Below, piece after piece: positions 33,870-43,292 of a stretch of 64,000 bases of DNA. Location of the stretch: NCBI RefSeq assembly GCF_020520425.1, contig NC_079490.1, positions 2,170,001 to 2,234,000 on the forward strand, given 5' to 3'. The notes under the pieces are model-generated. The model made no database searches. It saw nothing but the letters and a program-made list of their open reading frames with translations, and was not told the DNA's origin. Origin of the DNA: Spinacia oleracea. Its lineage: Eukaryota > Streptophyta > Magnoliopsida > Caryophyllales > Amaranthaceae. The first letter of the stretch is position 1. Each line of letters begins with the position of its first letter. The translations under genes and the position numbers were made by a program.

Positions 33870-35015
33870 GTGGGTCTCCTTATCTCAGCTAGCCCTCGTT
33901 GGAGTTTAAATGGCAGAGTAGGGGAGCCATTAACAAGAATCGATGTCAATGCTGTCGTAACACACGTTTGTATCCACTCTCGCCAACGTGGAGGAAAGTT
34001 CATTTGTTTCAAAGTCCAGTCCAAATATCTCCATGATACACTATCAAAAGCTTTGTGGAAATCAAGCTTTAAAATAGCGGTTGCGGTTTTGTTTCTCCCG
34101 CAAGAGTCAATGAGTTCATTGGCGATGAGGGGGCATCTAGGATTTGCCTTCCTTTAATGAATGAGGACTGATTTGGGCTGACAATAGAATCCATGACCTT
34201 TTGAAGCCTCCTTGCCAGGAGCTTTTTGACTATTTTATAAACACAACCCACCATACTAATGGGCCTATAATCCTTAAAACCTGATGGGGTTTCAGTTTTA
34301 GGAATTAAGGTGATAAAAGTGTTGTTGCTTCCACGGGGGAGGCGAGAGGAGGCCCAGAATTCGTTCACCATGTCACAAATATCATCTTTTATGACTTCCC
34401 ATGAGCACTTGACAAACTTGAAGTTGAACCCGTCTGGGCCCGGACTTTTCGAGCCGTCACAGGAGTTGACTGCTTCTTTGATTTCCTCCGGGCTGAAAGT
34501 TTCTGTAAGGGATGAGGCTTGGTCAGGGCTCAGCTTTCGAAACTCCAGTGATTCAAACGTGGGTCTGAGAGCATGTGGTTCTTTAAATATTTCTTTGAAG
34601 AATAATACAGCCTCCCTTTTTAAGTCATCTGGCGAGTCCAGTACTTCTCCATTGATGGTGAGTTGTTCGATGTTGTTTTTGCGCCTTCGAATTGAGGCCA
34701 TTGTATGAAAGAACCTTGTATTTTGGTCCCCTCCTTAAGCCATGTTGTTCGTGAGGATTGAGCCCAATAAGCTTCCTTTCGTTTGAGCCAACTCCATAGC
34801 TCCCTTTGATCATTTTTCCGGTCATTAATTTCCTGTGTGGTGAGGTTTCTGTCATTTGCTAGCTGGTCCACATCGTGGATTCTTGCTTCTAGTTTGGAGA
34901 TATGTTCATCGATGAGGCCAAATTCTGCTATGTTCCATGCTTTCAGGTTTTGCTTTATTGCTTTCAGTTTATTCATGAGTGGTAGGTTTGATGATTGAGC
35001 CCAAGAGGCCTTGAT
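33870..35015 (-). pseudogene. LINE reverse transcriptase segment (inverted part)
   Basis: Minus-strand frames give NKLKAIKQNLKAWN, DGSKSPGPDGFNFKF, TFITLIPKTETPSGFKDYRP and MVGCVYKIVKKLLARRLQ, then, after a frame break near 34100, RWREWIQTCVTTA and SILVNGSPT. These are fingers and early palm blocks of plant LINE RT. The catalytic DD-containing palm block is not present before the end at 33870. Frame breaks near 34650 and 34100 make it non-functional. Confidence 0.85.
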
Positions 35016-35039
35016 TGATTTGATACCCAGCTCGATAGG

Positions 35040-35637
35040 GGAAGTTCGTGATTTAGTGCTTCTACGACTAAGTTGGTGGATAAAGGGATGGGGCGACCCT
35101 TTTCCCTACTCTTCAAATGAAATATTGCAGAATCCATCTTGCCTTCCATGGAAATCAAGCTGCCGTAGCCTAGCTCCCTCTCGAGCTGAAGCCTCACTGG
35201 TAAGAAACTGGTCTCCTCCCCCTTCAAACGTTCTTAAATGGAACGTGGATGCTTCAGCCAACAAAACCCTCTTCAAGGCTGCCATTAGAGGTGTACTTCG
35301 TGACAATAATGGGGCCTTCATCTGCCTCTTTTCCTCCCCTATACCGCCTATGGATATTAATAATGCGGAGATCTTGGCAATACACCGAGCAATCAAAATA
35401 TCCAAGAGCTGCGAACGTATCAGCTCCTTCACTAAACTCTTTATCGAACCAGACTCTGCTAATGCAGTTAAGTGGTGTAAGAAGAGTGAAGGCGGACCAT
35501 GGAACCTCAACTTTATCATTAACTACATCAGAAATGCATCACAAGTGGGGAATGAAATCAAAATCATTAAGGGCCGAAAATCAAATTTTGTGGTTGACTC
35601 AATGGCCAAGGTCTTGTTAGAACTGACGAATTTCTAG
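35040..35637 (+). pseudogene. LINE C-terminal RNase H domain segment
   Basis: Plus-strand frame with LKWNVDASANKTLFKAAIRG (first acidic residue region), NNAEILAIHRAIKIS, IEPDSANAVKWC and FVVDSMAKVLL, the order of a plant LINE RNase H. It ends at TAG 35635-35637, followed by a 3' UTR to poly-A. It reads open but has no start of its own. Confidence 0.85.
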
Positions 35638-35796
35638 CCTGGTTGTAGACGTGATACTGTAACCTTCCTGTTGTAATTGTTTGGGGACTGTTTTGGATGT
35701 AAAACGCGAGGCCACTATCCTTGTAATAGCTTGCCATTACAGTATTAATAAAACTCCAAACCACAATTATCAAAAAAAAAATATACTACGTACGAA

Positions 35797-36944
35797 TAAA
35801 ATACCATGACAAAAGAATACCAATATGATTAATGAGAATGATATATTGCTAGTCAATTGCATGATCCTCTATCAAGGTGTGCAGGTAGTTGATTATGGTT
35901 GGAAGACGGTGCTTCCATCTACCCGATATGAATTTCGGTTTCCCGTAAAGAGTAATTTTACTGACATCGTTCGATGCGACATGAAATGGAATGAAGAGTT
36001 TAAAGTCGACGCCAACATCATTTGGAACATCACTTCTATATTTTGTGATGACATTATACATGGATAGAGAGAAGTATTTAATTTCACAACTGTCCATCAA
36101 TTTCATTTTAGCAAATGATCGAATGGTACGAGCACAAAGATTATTACGATGTCTTTCTCTAGAGTCTAATTAGACTTAGGCACGTATGACGACCCAACCC
36201 GGCCTGGCACGAGGGCACATGGGTTTGGGATGTGTCTGAGCCGCATTTTTAAAATTTTCAACCCGTCCGGCACGTTATGACGTGGGTCGATCCCGTTTAG
36301 TCCCACAACCATTGGGCTTAGCCCGAAGTCCGGCCCGACCATAGCCATCTTAGAAGTACGAAATTGTCTTTGAGAATAATGATTTTCCACGACACAAGAA
36401 TTGTATTATTCGCGCGTTAATCACAACATCGAGATAAGTTTGTTCTATTGTTGCTTTATTTCGCAATAGTAGAAAGACAGTGCACTAGGACAATATATAA
36501 TCACGATTTTTAGAAACTGTTTTTGTTCAAGTAGAAGAAGTAGAATTATGGTGCAATTCTTATAATCAGAAAAAGCTAGATTTGTAACATCAATAAGTAC
36601 TCCGTAATTAGGTAGACAATAATCATTTAAAACATTAAAATACTTAGTACATGAGATCTACTAGTCCGATCCTTAACTAAAACAAATTACATCTCTAATA
36701 AATTTTAAAAGATTGACAACATTAATTAATATAGGAGATCTACGGAGTAGCAACATACTAAGGGGTTGTTTGGTTGACATCTAAAAATGGGGAACTAATT
36801 AATTCTCATGTCAACCAAACCAAACAAGCCCTAAGTTTTGCGTTTTCCCTCCTCTCTACCCCAGCAAAAATGAGACAGCAACCATCAACGCCACGAAAAA
36901 CAATCCCTGGGCATACCTACTTCTGATTATTTTTTCCAGTAAAC
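35797..36944. other. Intergenic region with one GC-rich element
   Basis: No gene seen. 36177-36352 is the GC-rich element listed separately. 36770-36835 has GGGGTTGTTTGGTTGAC and GTCAACCAAACCAAACAAGCCC, the two ends of a very short MITE. Confidence 0.5.
36177..36352. repeat. GC-rich element with AGCCATCTTA end
   Basis: About 176 bp with CCCAACCCGGCCTGGCACG and CCGGCCCGACC, ending GACCATAGCCATCTTAG like 14908. Same family as 14581-14908. Confidence 0.6.
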
Positions 36945-39554
36945 TCAATTCTCTGCGTCTAACAAAGTCACTGGGTCGAATTTGCGGTTGCCAATCTCCT
37001 GATCGTTAGGTGGCCTAGCATCAATAACTACCTCTTGCGGGTCAACTACGATAGGGTGCATTGTAGTAAACCAATGGTGGATAGCGAGATAGATGGCGTT
37101 AGCAATCGTCGTTAAACCTATCCACCATGGTCGTAGTTTGCCGGCGTTACTGGTTAACGATAATACAATCGTGCTCATGATACTCAAACAGGTATGAACA
37201 AGCATGTACTCGTAAGCGGGGAGCATGGCTAACTGAGTAAATGAGAACTGGACGGTAAAAAAACAAGTACAAAGCAGAGCGTACTTGTCTAGTTTGTTGT
37301 CCACCAAACTGCCGTCGATGGTACACGCAACGGGTATGAAGGCGGTCGCGGTGGCACCAAGGGCCATGACCACCGGGTGAGGAGTGACTCTCACAATCCA
37401 CAATTGTCTCACTCGAGGTCCGACAACAAACAGTACCGCGTGAAACACACCAAACGAAACAACGATGAGGCCGAAGTAAGCCATGGCACTACTTATCTAC
37501 AAATGTAAGATTTCATTCAGTATAATAAGTCATATATTATAGTATCATTAAATTAAATTAATCTACAAGTTAATTAACGTAATAGACAAAACATTAACTA
37601 TGGGTCGAAGGTATTGTAGAATTAGGTTGGTCCAATAGACTCGACAATATGCATTAAAGCTAGAGATAATGTAGATCACAATGGTTGGGCCCACCGGCGG
37701 ACCTGGGTCTTGGCCCACCCCATGGATCCAACACTGATTTATAATTTTTCTGGCAATTGAAAATGTTAAATCACAGTAACAGAGTTGGTAGCACATGTTG
37801 ACGTGTTGGTGCAAGGTTCGATCGATTCGGAATTTGTAAACGCATATAATAAAATCAAACAGGACAATTCAAACCAACTGGTCAAAACTATGTTCTCTAT
37901 GTCAAATTTTAATTTCAATTTCACAATATTTTTACGTCAAAATATTCAAACCTTAATTCCTTAAATTGTAAATAAACAGATGAATTAGGGAGTATAACAT
38001 TAAACTAAACTCTAACAATATGTTGCGGAAACAATTAATTTAGAAACTTTCAATCAATTGAATAAAAAAAAGTAATTACAAACTACAAAACAAGAAAATT
38101 ACGGGAGACATTTTATACTTCAAATCATTACCCATAATATGGAAAGGGTAAACACTTCAAATCATTACCCATAAAATGTCATTTACAGAAAAACTAAAAA
38201 AAATAAACTACATTTCATAAATGAATTTTTCATATACCAATAGATTTGATTTTTATTAGACATATAATAAATAAAAAATTAAGTTGAGTTATGAATTGAT
38301 ATTAAAATTCAACTGCAATTCAAAACCATAGAATGAAATGTTTGATTTTTTATATCATGATTTTTTTCAAAACAATAGACAAACCGTTAAAATAAACTAC
38401 ATTTCGTAAATAGACATTTTATGGGTAATGATAAAAAGTAATTACAAACTACAAAATATATTTTAGTTTTCTAAATGTAAAGGGTAAAAGAAATGGGTAA
38501 TGATTTGAAGCGTTTACCAACTAGAAAATCAGTGAATTTAAAAAAAAAGTGAGAATTATCAGATATCCGGGATCGAATCCAGAATATGGCTGTGAAATAA
38601 AAAAAGGTCAACGCCACTGAACCACCTAGTTATTTTGTAACAACATGTCGCCTTTAGTTAATGTTAACACTTTGTACATTTTTGGTCTTTCCTTAATTCA
38701 ATATTAAAATAACTATTACTTCATTACTTTAACACTTTGTATGTTCAGAAGTGATTGCTAAATTGTGACTAATTTTCATAATACAAAGTAACTTGTTAAG
38801 AAATAATTTGTATTATTATAATAATGTACTGAAATTGTTAGCATTACTTAAAAATTTATATATTCATATTCTTTTGTGTAAACATACTATAAGAAACACT
38901 TTCGATCTCTATTTTCTAATTTCTATCTATTCCAGATTTTTGTTTATGTGATTGTTTATACAGTACTAGTAAGATTGCATTTTTTATGTCGCCAAGTTTA
39001 ATTGAAAATTTTAGATGCAACAAGGAAATAAACTATTTTCATAAAAAAAAATCTTATATTTTTATTTGAATTTCTTTTATAAAAGTTACTAATATTATTA
39101 CAGCTCATCCTATAATATATTTTTGTCATTTCCCACATGAGATTTTATCAACTTGCTTACGACTTGTCATTTTACCAAAATAACACAATAAAGGTTTCAT
39201 GTTTTTGGGTTATTATTAAATTAAAAAATAAATTAATCTAGTATATATTTATATACATATGATGCGCAAATAAAACAAGTGAAAAGAAGTTAAGTGAGTT
39301 ACATTTTTGTTGTCGTCACCGAAATCGAACCGTTGAGTCAACTTCGTGAACACCATTGCGCCGGTACCACTTTCCGCCGCTAAAAACGCCCAAAGCCGAC
39401 AATAGGCGTTCTTTTGAACTTCGTGCCGGATTGCGCTGGTCCACCCATCCCTCTGTTTGTATTCATCGAAGTCGACGCGGTGACTCAACACTCGACTCCA
39501 CCAATCTGCAAAATAGTTGGTAATGAACAGCCACAAGTTCGTCCAAAAACTCAT
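36945..39554 (-). CDS. Multi-span membrane protein of unknown function, two exons
   Basis: Exons 39554-39303 and 37496-36945, GT-AG with matching phase, 267 residues. Exon 1 begins MSFWTNLWLFITNYFADWWS and carries a soluble stretch (VDFDEYKQRDGWTSAIRHEV, CRLWAFLAAESGTGAMVF). Exon 2 holds about four hydrophobic spans (FGLIVVSFGVFHAVLFVV, HPVVMALGATATAFIPVAC, YALLCTCFFTVQFSFTQLA, TCLSIMSTIVLSL and a weaker one at WWIGLTTIANAIYLAI) and an acidic tail. I do not recognise the family. A TATA-like TGTATAAAA (minus strand, 39645-39637) lies about 85 bp upstream of the ATG. The intron (1.8 kb) is AT-rich and holds a foldback repeat. It could be two separate genes, but the frame fusion (..NKN-ISSAMAY) is clean. 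Confidence 0.7.
38130..38525. repeat. Foldback element, relative of 40189-40592, inside an intron
   Basis: Shares AAATAAACTACATTTC, TTTTTCATATACCAATAGAT and GAATGAAATGTTTGATTTTT with the element at 40189. It is bounded by CTTCAAATCATTACCCATA on the left and ATGGGTAATGATTTGAAG on the right (inverted). Probably nested or rearranged. Confidence 0.6.
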
Positions 39555-39792
39555 TTTTGGTGTGTGTTTACTGTTTAGTGGAAAATAAGTTGAGAAGAGT
39601 GATGTTATGTGTAGAAAAGAGTGAATAAATTAATTGTTTTATACACAAAATTTATGTTTACGAAAGAGAAAAAAACTCATCCTCTGTTTTACTTGATGTC
39701 ATCGAAAAACACTCAAGTTTAGTGAATTTAGAAAATTAGAGGGAAACCCCAAATTTAATTTGAAATTCAAATTTATATTCATATTCATACTC

Positions 39793-40022
39793 CAAATTGC
39801 TCCAATATATAAGCTTACTTTTCTTCCTTTCCGAATTTCAGTAAAATTATGATCACGAATGTGGAAGAAGATTACAGATGTTGACATAGAGAACAGAGTT
39901 TTAACTAATTAAAACTCTGTTCTCTATGTCAACATCTTTATTCTTCTTACACATTTGTGATCATAATTTTACTAAAACTCGAAAAGAAAGAAAATTAAGC
40001 TTCTATATTGGAGTAATTTCGA
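39793..40022. repeat. Large imperfect inverted repeat upstream of the membrane protein gene
   Basis: Arms 39793-39905 and 39907-40022 meet at GTTTTAACTAATTAAAAC and match at roughly 85-90% by eye: GATGTTGACATAGAGAACAG / CTGTTCTCTATGTCAACATC, AAAATTATGATCAC / GTGATCATAATTTT, GCTCCAATATA / TATATTGGAG. A transcript across it would form a long hairpin. It lies 240-470 bp upstream of the ATG at 39554. Confidence 0.85.
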
Positions 40023-40188
40023 AAAAGCTACATATACCATGAGGGTATGGAATAATGTCATACCCTCTCATCTGATTGGTCGAAATATTTGGTGAATAGA
40101 GCCAAAGCTGTAGCAAATGGGAGGAAATTGAGGGGAATTGCGCCATTTTCTCTCTACTTCCATTCGGCGCTAATGTTGTATCAATTTG

Positions 40189-40592
40189 ACAATCATTTAC
40201 AGAACAACTAATAAAATAAACTACATTTCGTAAATGAATTTTTCATATACCAATAGATTTGATTATTATTAGACATATAATAAATAAAAAATTAAGTTGA
40301 GTTATGAATTGATATTATAATTCACTGGAATTCAAAACAATAGAATGAAATGTTTGATTTTTTATATCATGATTTTTTTTTCAAAACCATAGACAATCCG
40401 TTAAATATATTGAGTATAAAAAAAATCAAACATTTCATTCTATGGTTTTGAATTGCAGTTGAATTATAATATCAATTCATAACTCAAATTTGTTTTTTAT
40501 TTATGATATGTCTAATAAAATGAAATCTATTGTATATGAAAAAATCATTTACGAAATATAGTTTGTTATTAACTTTCTGTAAATGATTGTTA
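40189..40592. mobile_element. Foldback MITE (about 400 bp)
   Basis: Starts ACAATCATTTACAGAA and ends TTCTGTAAATGATTGT. The arms extend inward through TACATTTCGTAAATGA, TTTTTCATATAC and AACATTTCATTCTATGG over about 180 bp each. No coding. The target-site duplication is unclear. Confidence 0.75.
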
Positions 40593-42229
40593 AATTGTTA
40601 AAAGTATTAATAATATTTAGGGAATATTAATCATTGTATGTTATACGGATCATAAACTCATGACACTAAAAAAAACATTAATACTACAACTTTTTTTAAC
40701 ATACGGGATGATAGTGATTTGATATAAATCGTTTTTTCACGATAGCTATTGTAATTATTACATTAAAACGTTATTAAATACTATATTTGTTGATGAAATT
40801 ATTTATTTAAAAAAAATTAGATCAATTGGTGTTGATGAACGCATTTACGAAATATATTTTATTTTATTAACTTTTCGATAAATAATTATTAAAAATATTA
40901 CATACAAATATTTACGGAGTAGTAATCAAGGAACTATTTGAATGTGGAGGAACACAATGGTGTTCTTAATATGTGGGTGCAGAATTTATTGGACCAAAAC
41001 CTGAAATCCAATAAAATTTTGCTAAATTTTCTGAAAGCCGAGAACATGAATCGTCAACCAGCTAGCAATAGCCAAGATAAATTCAACTTTGTTTTGGCGA
41101 GCTAAAAATCAGGTTGATGTTGTATAGAACATTAGATGAAAACGCTATTTGTTTACTTCAATGAGTGGGTTTTTTTGGTGACGATGAAAATACAATTAAT
41201 GTTTTGATGATCCATAACTCACAATAAGTATACATTGGAAGCCTGTGGGGGTGCTCCATCGGACGTTAGAAACGTTGTGTCTCTAAAGGAAGCTCACAAG
41301 CCCCTCTACAAGTAAGTAAGAAGTATAAATGATAATTATTCCTCCATTTATACTTGCACTCACAAATAATATGCAACGTACGAAGTAACTGTAGGAAGGA
41401 GTACTGTAAAATCCGAAAATGAGAATAAAATGTGGGCCAAATATTTGATGTGTATAAAGTTGTGACGTGTTACAAAACACTGTCTTAGAAGAAAATTTCT
41501 CCCTGACTATGATGCAATCATAATAGGCGTTGCCCCCCAAGATTTTACACAGCAATTCGTTTTAACGTGCACTCGAATAAAACGGATTAGGAACTCATAA
41601 TATGCTCAGAATAAGACAGAGAAGAGATGAAGAGAAGAATGATTTTCAGTATGTCAAAAATGAACTCCCCAACTGATTTTATAGGGGGTCCAAAAATGTA
41701 ACCGAAAATCAGAGTTTTACGTGGGCAATAAAATCAGAATTAATTGGACAATAAAATCAGATCATCAAAATCAAAACTGAAGATCAGAATTAAAACGGAG
41801 GCGGGAAATCATGGAACCGTTTTCGTAATAAATGCGACCGTTACGTTTTTTATTTAAGAGTATGGAGTGAGCTACGTAACTGAACGGTCTCATAATAACT
41901 GGATCATCAGTTACGACTTGGCCCAAAAAGGAGGCCCCACCACACCGCGCACGTGCCACGGCGGACAGGCAGCGGCGTCGTGCGTGTGGGGATTCCCTTT
42001 TTAGTCCAAACCACTAGGGGAAGTACTTCAAGAATTAACAACACTTCCCTATATTTAAACAAAGGGAAATGTTCATTTTCTTTCCATGTAAGACAAAACC
42101 CTTTTCTTTAAATACTCCACTTGAAATCCCTACTTTTCATTTCTACCAATGTGGGACATTTTCACAAAATGGTAAAACTCTTTCTTTGCATTATTTCCAA
42201 CAGTAACATATTTTTTGGTATAATTATTA
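40593..42229. other. Gene-free region before the nested retrotransposon
   Basis: AT-rich with no coding signal. A small GC-rich patch at 41925-41995 includes GCGCACGTGCCACG (an ACGTG core) but no downstream gene was found to attach it to. Confidence 0.5.
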
Positions 42230-42309
42230 CTCCCTCCGTCCCAGATTAGTTGTTACATTTTCCTTTTTCGTCCGTCCCAGATTAGTTGTTACACTTCTAA
42301 ATTAGGAAT
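42230..42309. mobile_element. Stowaway MITE, left half, split by the LTR retrotransposon
   Basis: Starts CTCCCTCCGTCCCAGATTAG after TA (42228-42229). An internal direct repeat (CGTCCCAGATTAGTTGTTACA) occurs twice. It is interrupted at 42309, and the 5-bp GGAAT at 42305-42309 is the retrotransposon target duplication. The right half is 51271-51479. Confidence 0.88.
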
Positions 42310-42830
42310 TGTTGTGGGCACTTTTACGGTGCTGATGTGGCACGCGCTCCTCGGAGGTATCAAGTATGACTTGGCACGAACTTCTGGCAACCTGCAAAAC
42401 AAGAATATTCCCGTAGGAATATTACCTCCGATGCTTAAGTAAGTATAAGCTAGAGAGATAAGTGCTTTGTAGAGAGAAGGCAGAGCAAAGACAAGTTTGT
42501 TGTGGTTGGGCAAGAATTGAATGCCCTTTTACCTTGGGATCTGAGCTATTTATAGTGCTAGGGTTCCTTGGGGACTGCACCCTCAACCCTAACTATGGGA
42601 CACGTGCCCCTTGGGGATTTAGGACACGTGGCCTTTATCCTGCAATGATGGTCCTCCCATATTTGGACCGGCTTTTAAAGATAATGGGCTTTGCCCAATG
42701 GGGCTCTGTCTTTATTCTGGTGGAGTAGCAGGATTTTGGGCCTTCTTTCCAGGCCTGGGCCCATCTGATCAGTGTGAGTTCGTAGGCTGCCTCTTTGGGC
42801 TTTGTGGGAGATTTGTTCAAGCCCACATCA
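42310..42830 (-). repeat. 3' LTR (left copy)
   Basis: 521 bp, plus-strand ends TGTTGTGGGC and GCCCACATCA. Differs from the right LTR at about six bases, including two at the start (GGGCACTTTT against GGGAAATTTT). Confidence 0.95.
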
Positions 42831-42845
42831 TTTGCCCCTCATGAG
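42831..42845 (-). other. Polypurine tract candidate
   Basis: On the minus strand the 3' LTR is preceded directly by CATGAGGGGCAAA. Short and only partly purine, but in the right place. Confidence 0.55.
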
Positions 42846-42932
42846 GAGTGAAAACAGACGTTAGTTTTCACTGCTCTTCGAGTGTCTAACAGGGTGATGA
42901 CGCGTGGCAGGGGTAATCATTTCTTACCCCTC

Positions 42933-42940
42933 TATAAATA
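42933..42940 (+). promoter_or_regulatory. TATA box of the antisense gene in the retrotransposon
   Basis: TATAAATA in CTCTATAAATAAGTGG, plus strand, 103 bp inside the left LTR and about 190 bp before the leader intron donor (43123). Its position fits a promoter for the antisense transcript. Confidence 0.6.
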
Positions 42941-43292
42941 AGTGGCCAATTTGAGTGATTTTCCCCCTCATTTCCAGTGATCTCTTGAGAGCAAATAGGA
43001 GAAAGCGATTTCCGGCGTCTTCTATCCACCGACATCCACCGTAGCACCGCCACGATCTTCAAAGTCGTGTTCTTGCAGTTCTTCATCCAAGTTCTTTCAC
43101 AAACTCCCTTTTGATTTATCAGGTAAAGGTTTTCTTTGGAAAAATGTGTTTGTTGATTTTGATTCTTCCAAATTTTCTTCTTAGTCTTGCATGGGTCTCG
43201 TCAAACTGAAGGCGTCATCTTGTCCTGTTGACGTCTTCTGTTTTCAAGTTTGCCCCTGTTTTGAAGCAAATCTTGGGTTGTTGCAGGATTTA

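Larger units (their letters stand above)
33870..35780. mobile_element. LINE retrotransposon, 5'-truncated and 5'-inverted insertion
   Basis: Flanked by a perfect 16-bp duplication ATATACTACGTACGAA (33854-33869 and 35781-35796), with a short A tail at the right end. From 33870 to about 35010-35040 the coding strand is minus and encodes plant L1-type reverse transcriptase. From there to 35780 the coding strand is plus and encodes the RNase H domain, a 3' UTR and poly-A. This is the arrangement expected from twin priming during target-primed reverse transcription. The endonuclease domain is absent (5' truncation). Confidence 0.9.

Noticed and set aside
37147-37401. Open frame on the minus strand in another phase of the membrane-protein exon
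   Set aside because: Shadow of the real exon; no family signal.
38565-38640. tRNA-like GGGATCGAATCC B-box with a CCACTGAACCACCTAG stretch
   Set aside because: No A-box at proper spacing and no cloverleaf could be drawn; at most a tRNA-derived repeat relic.
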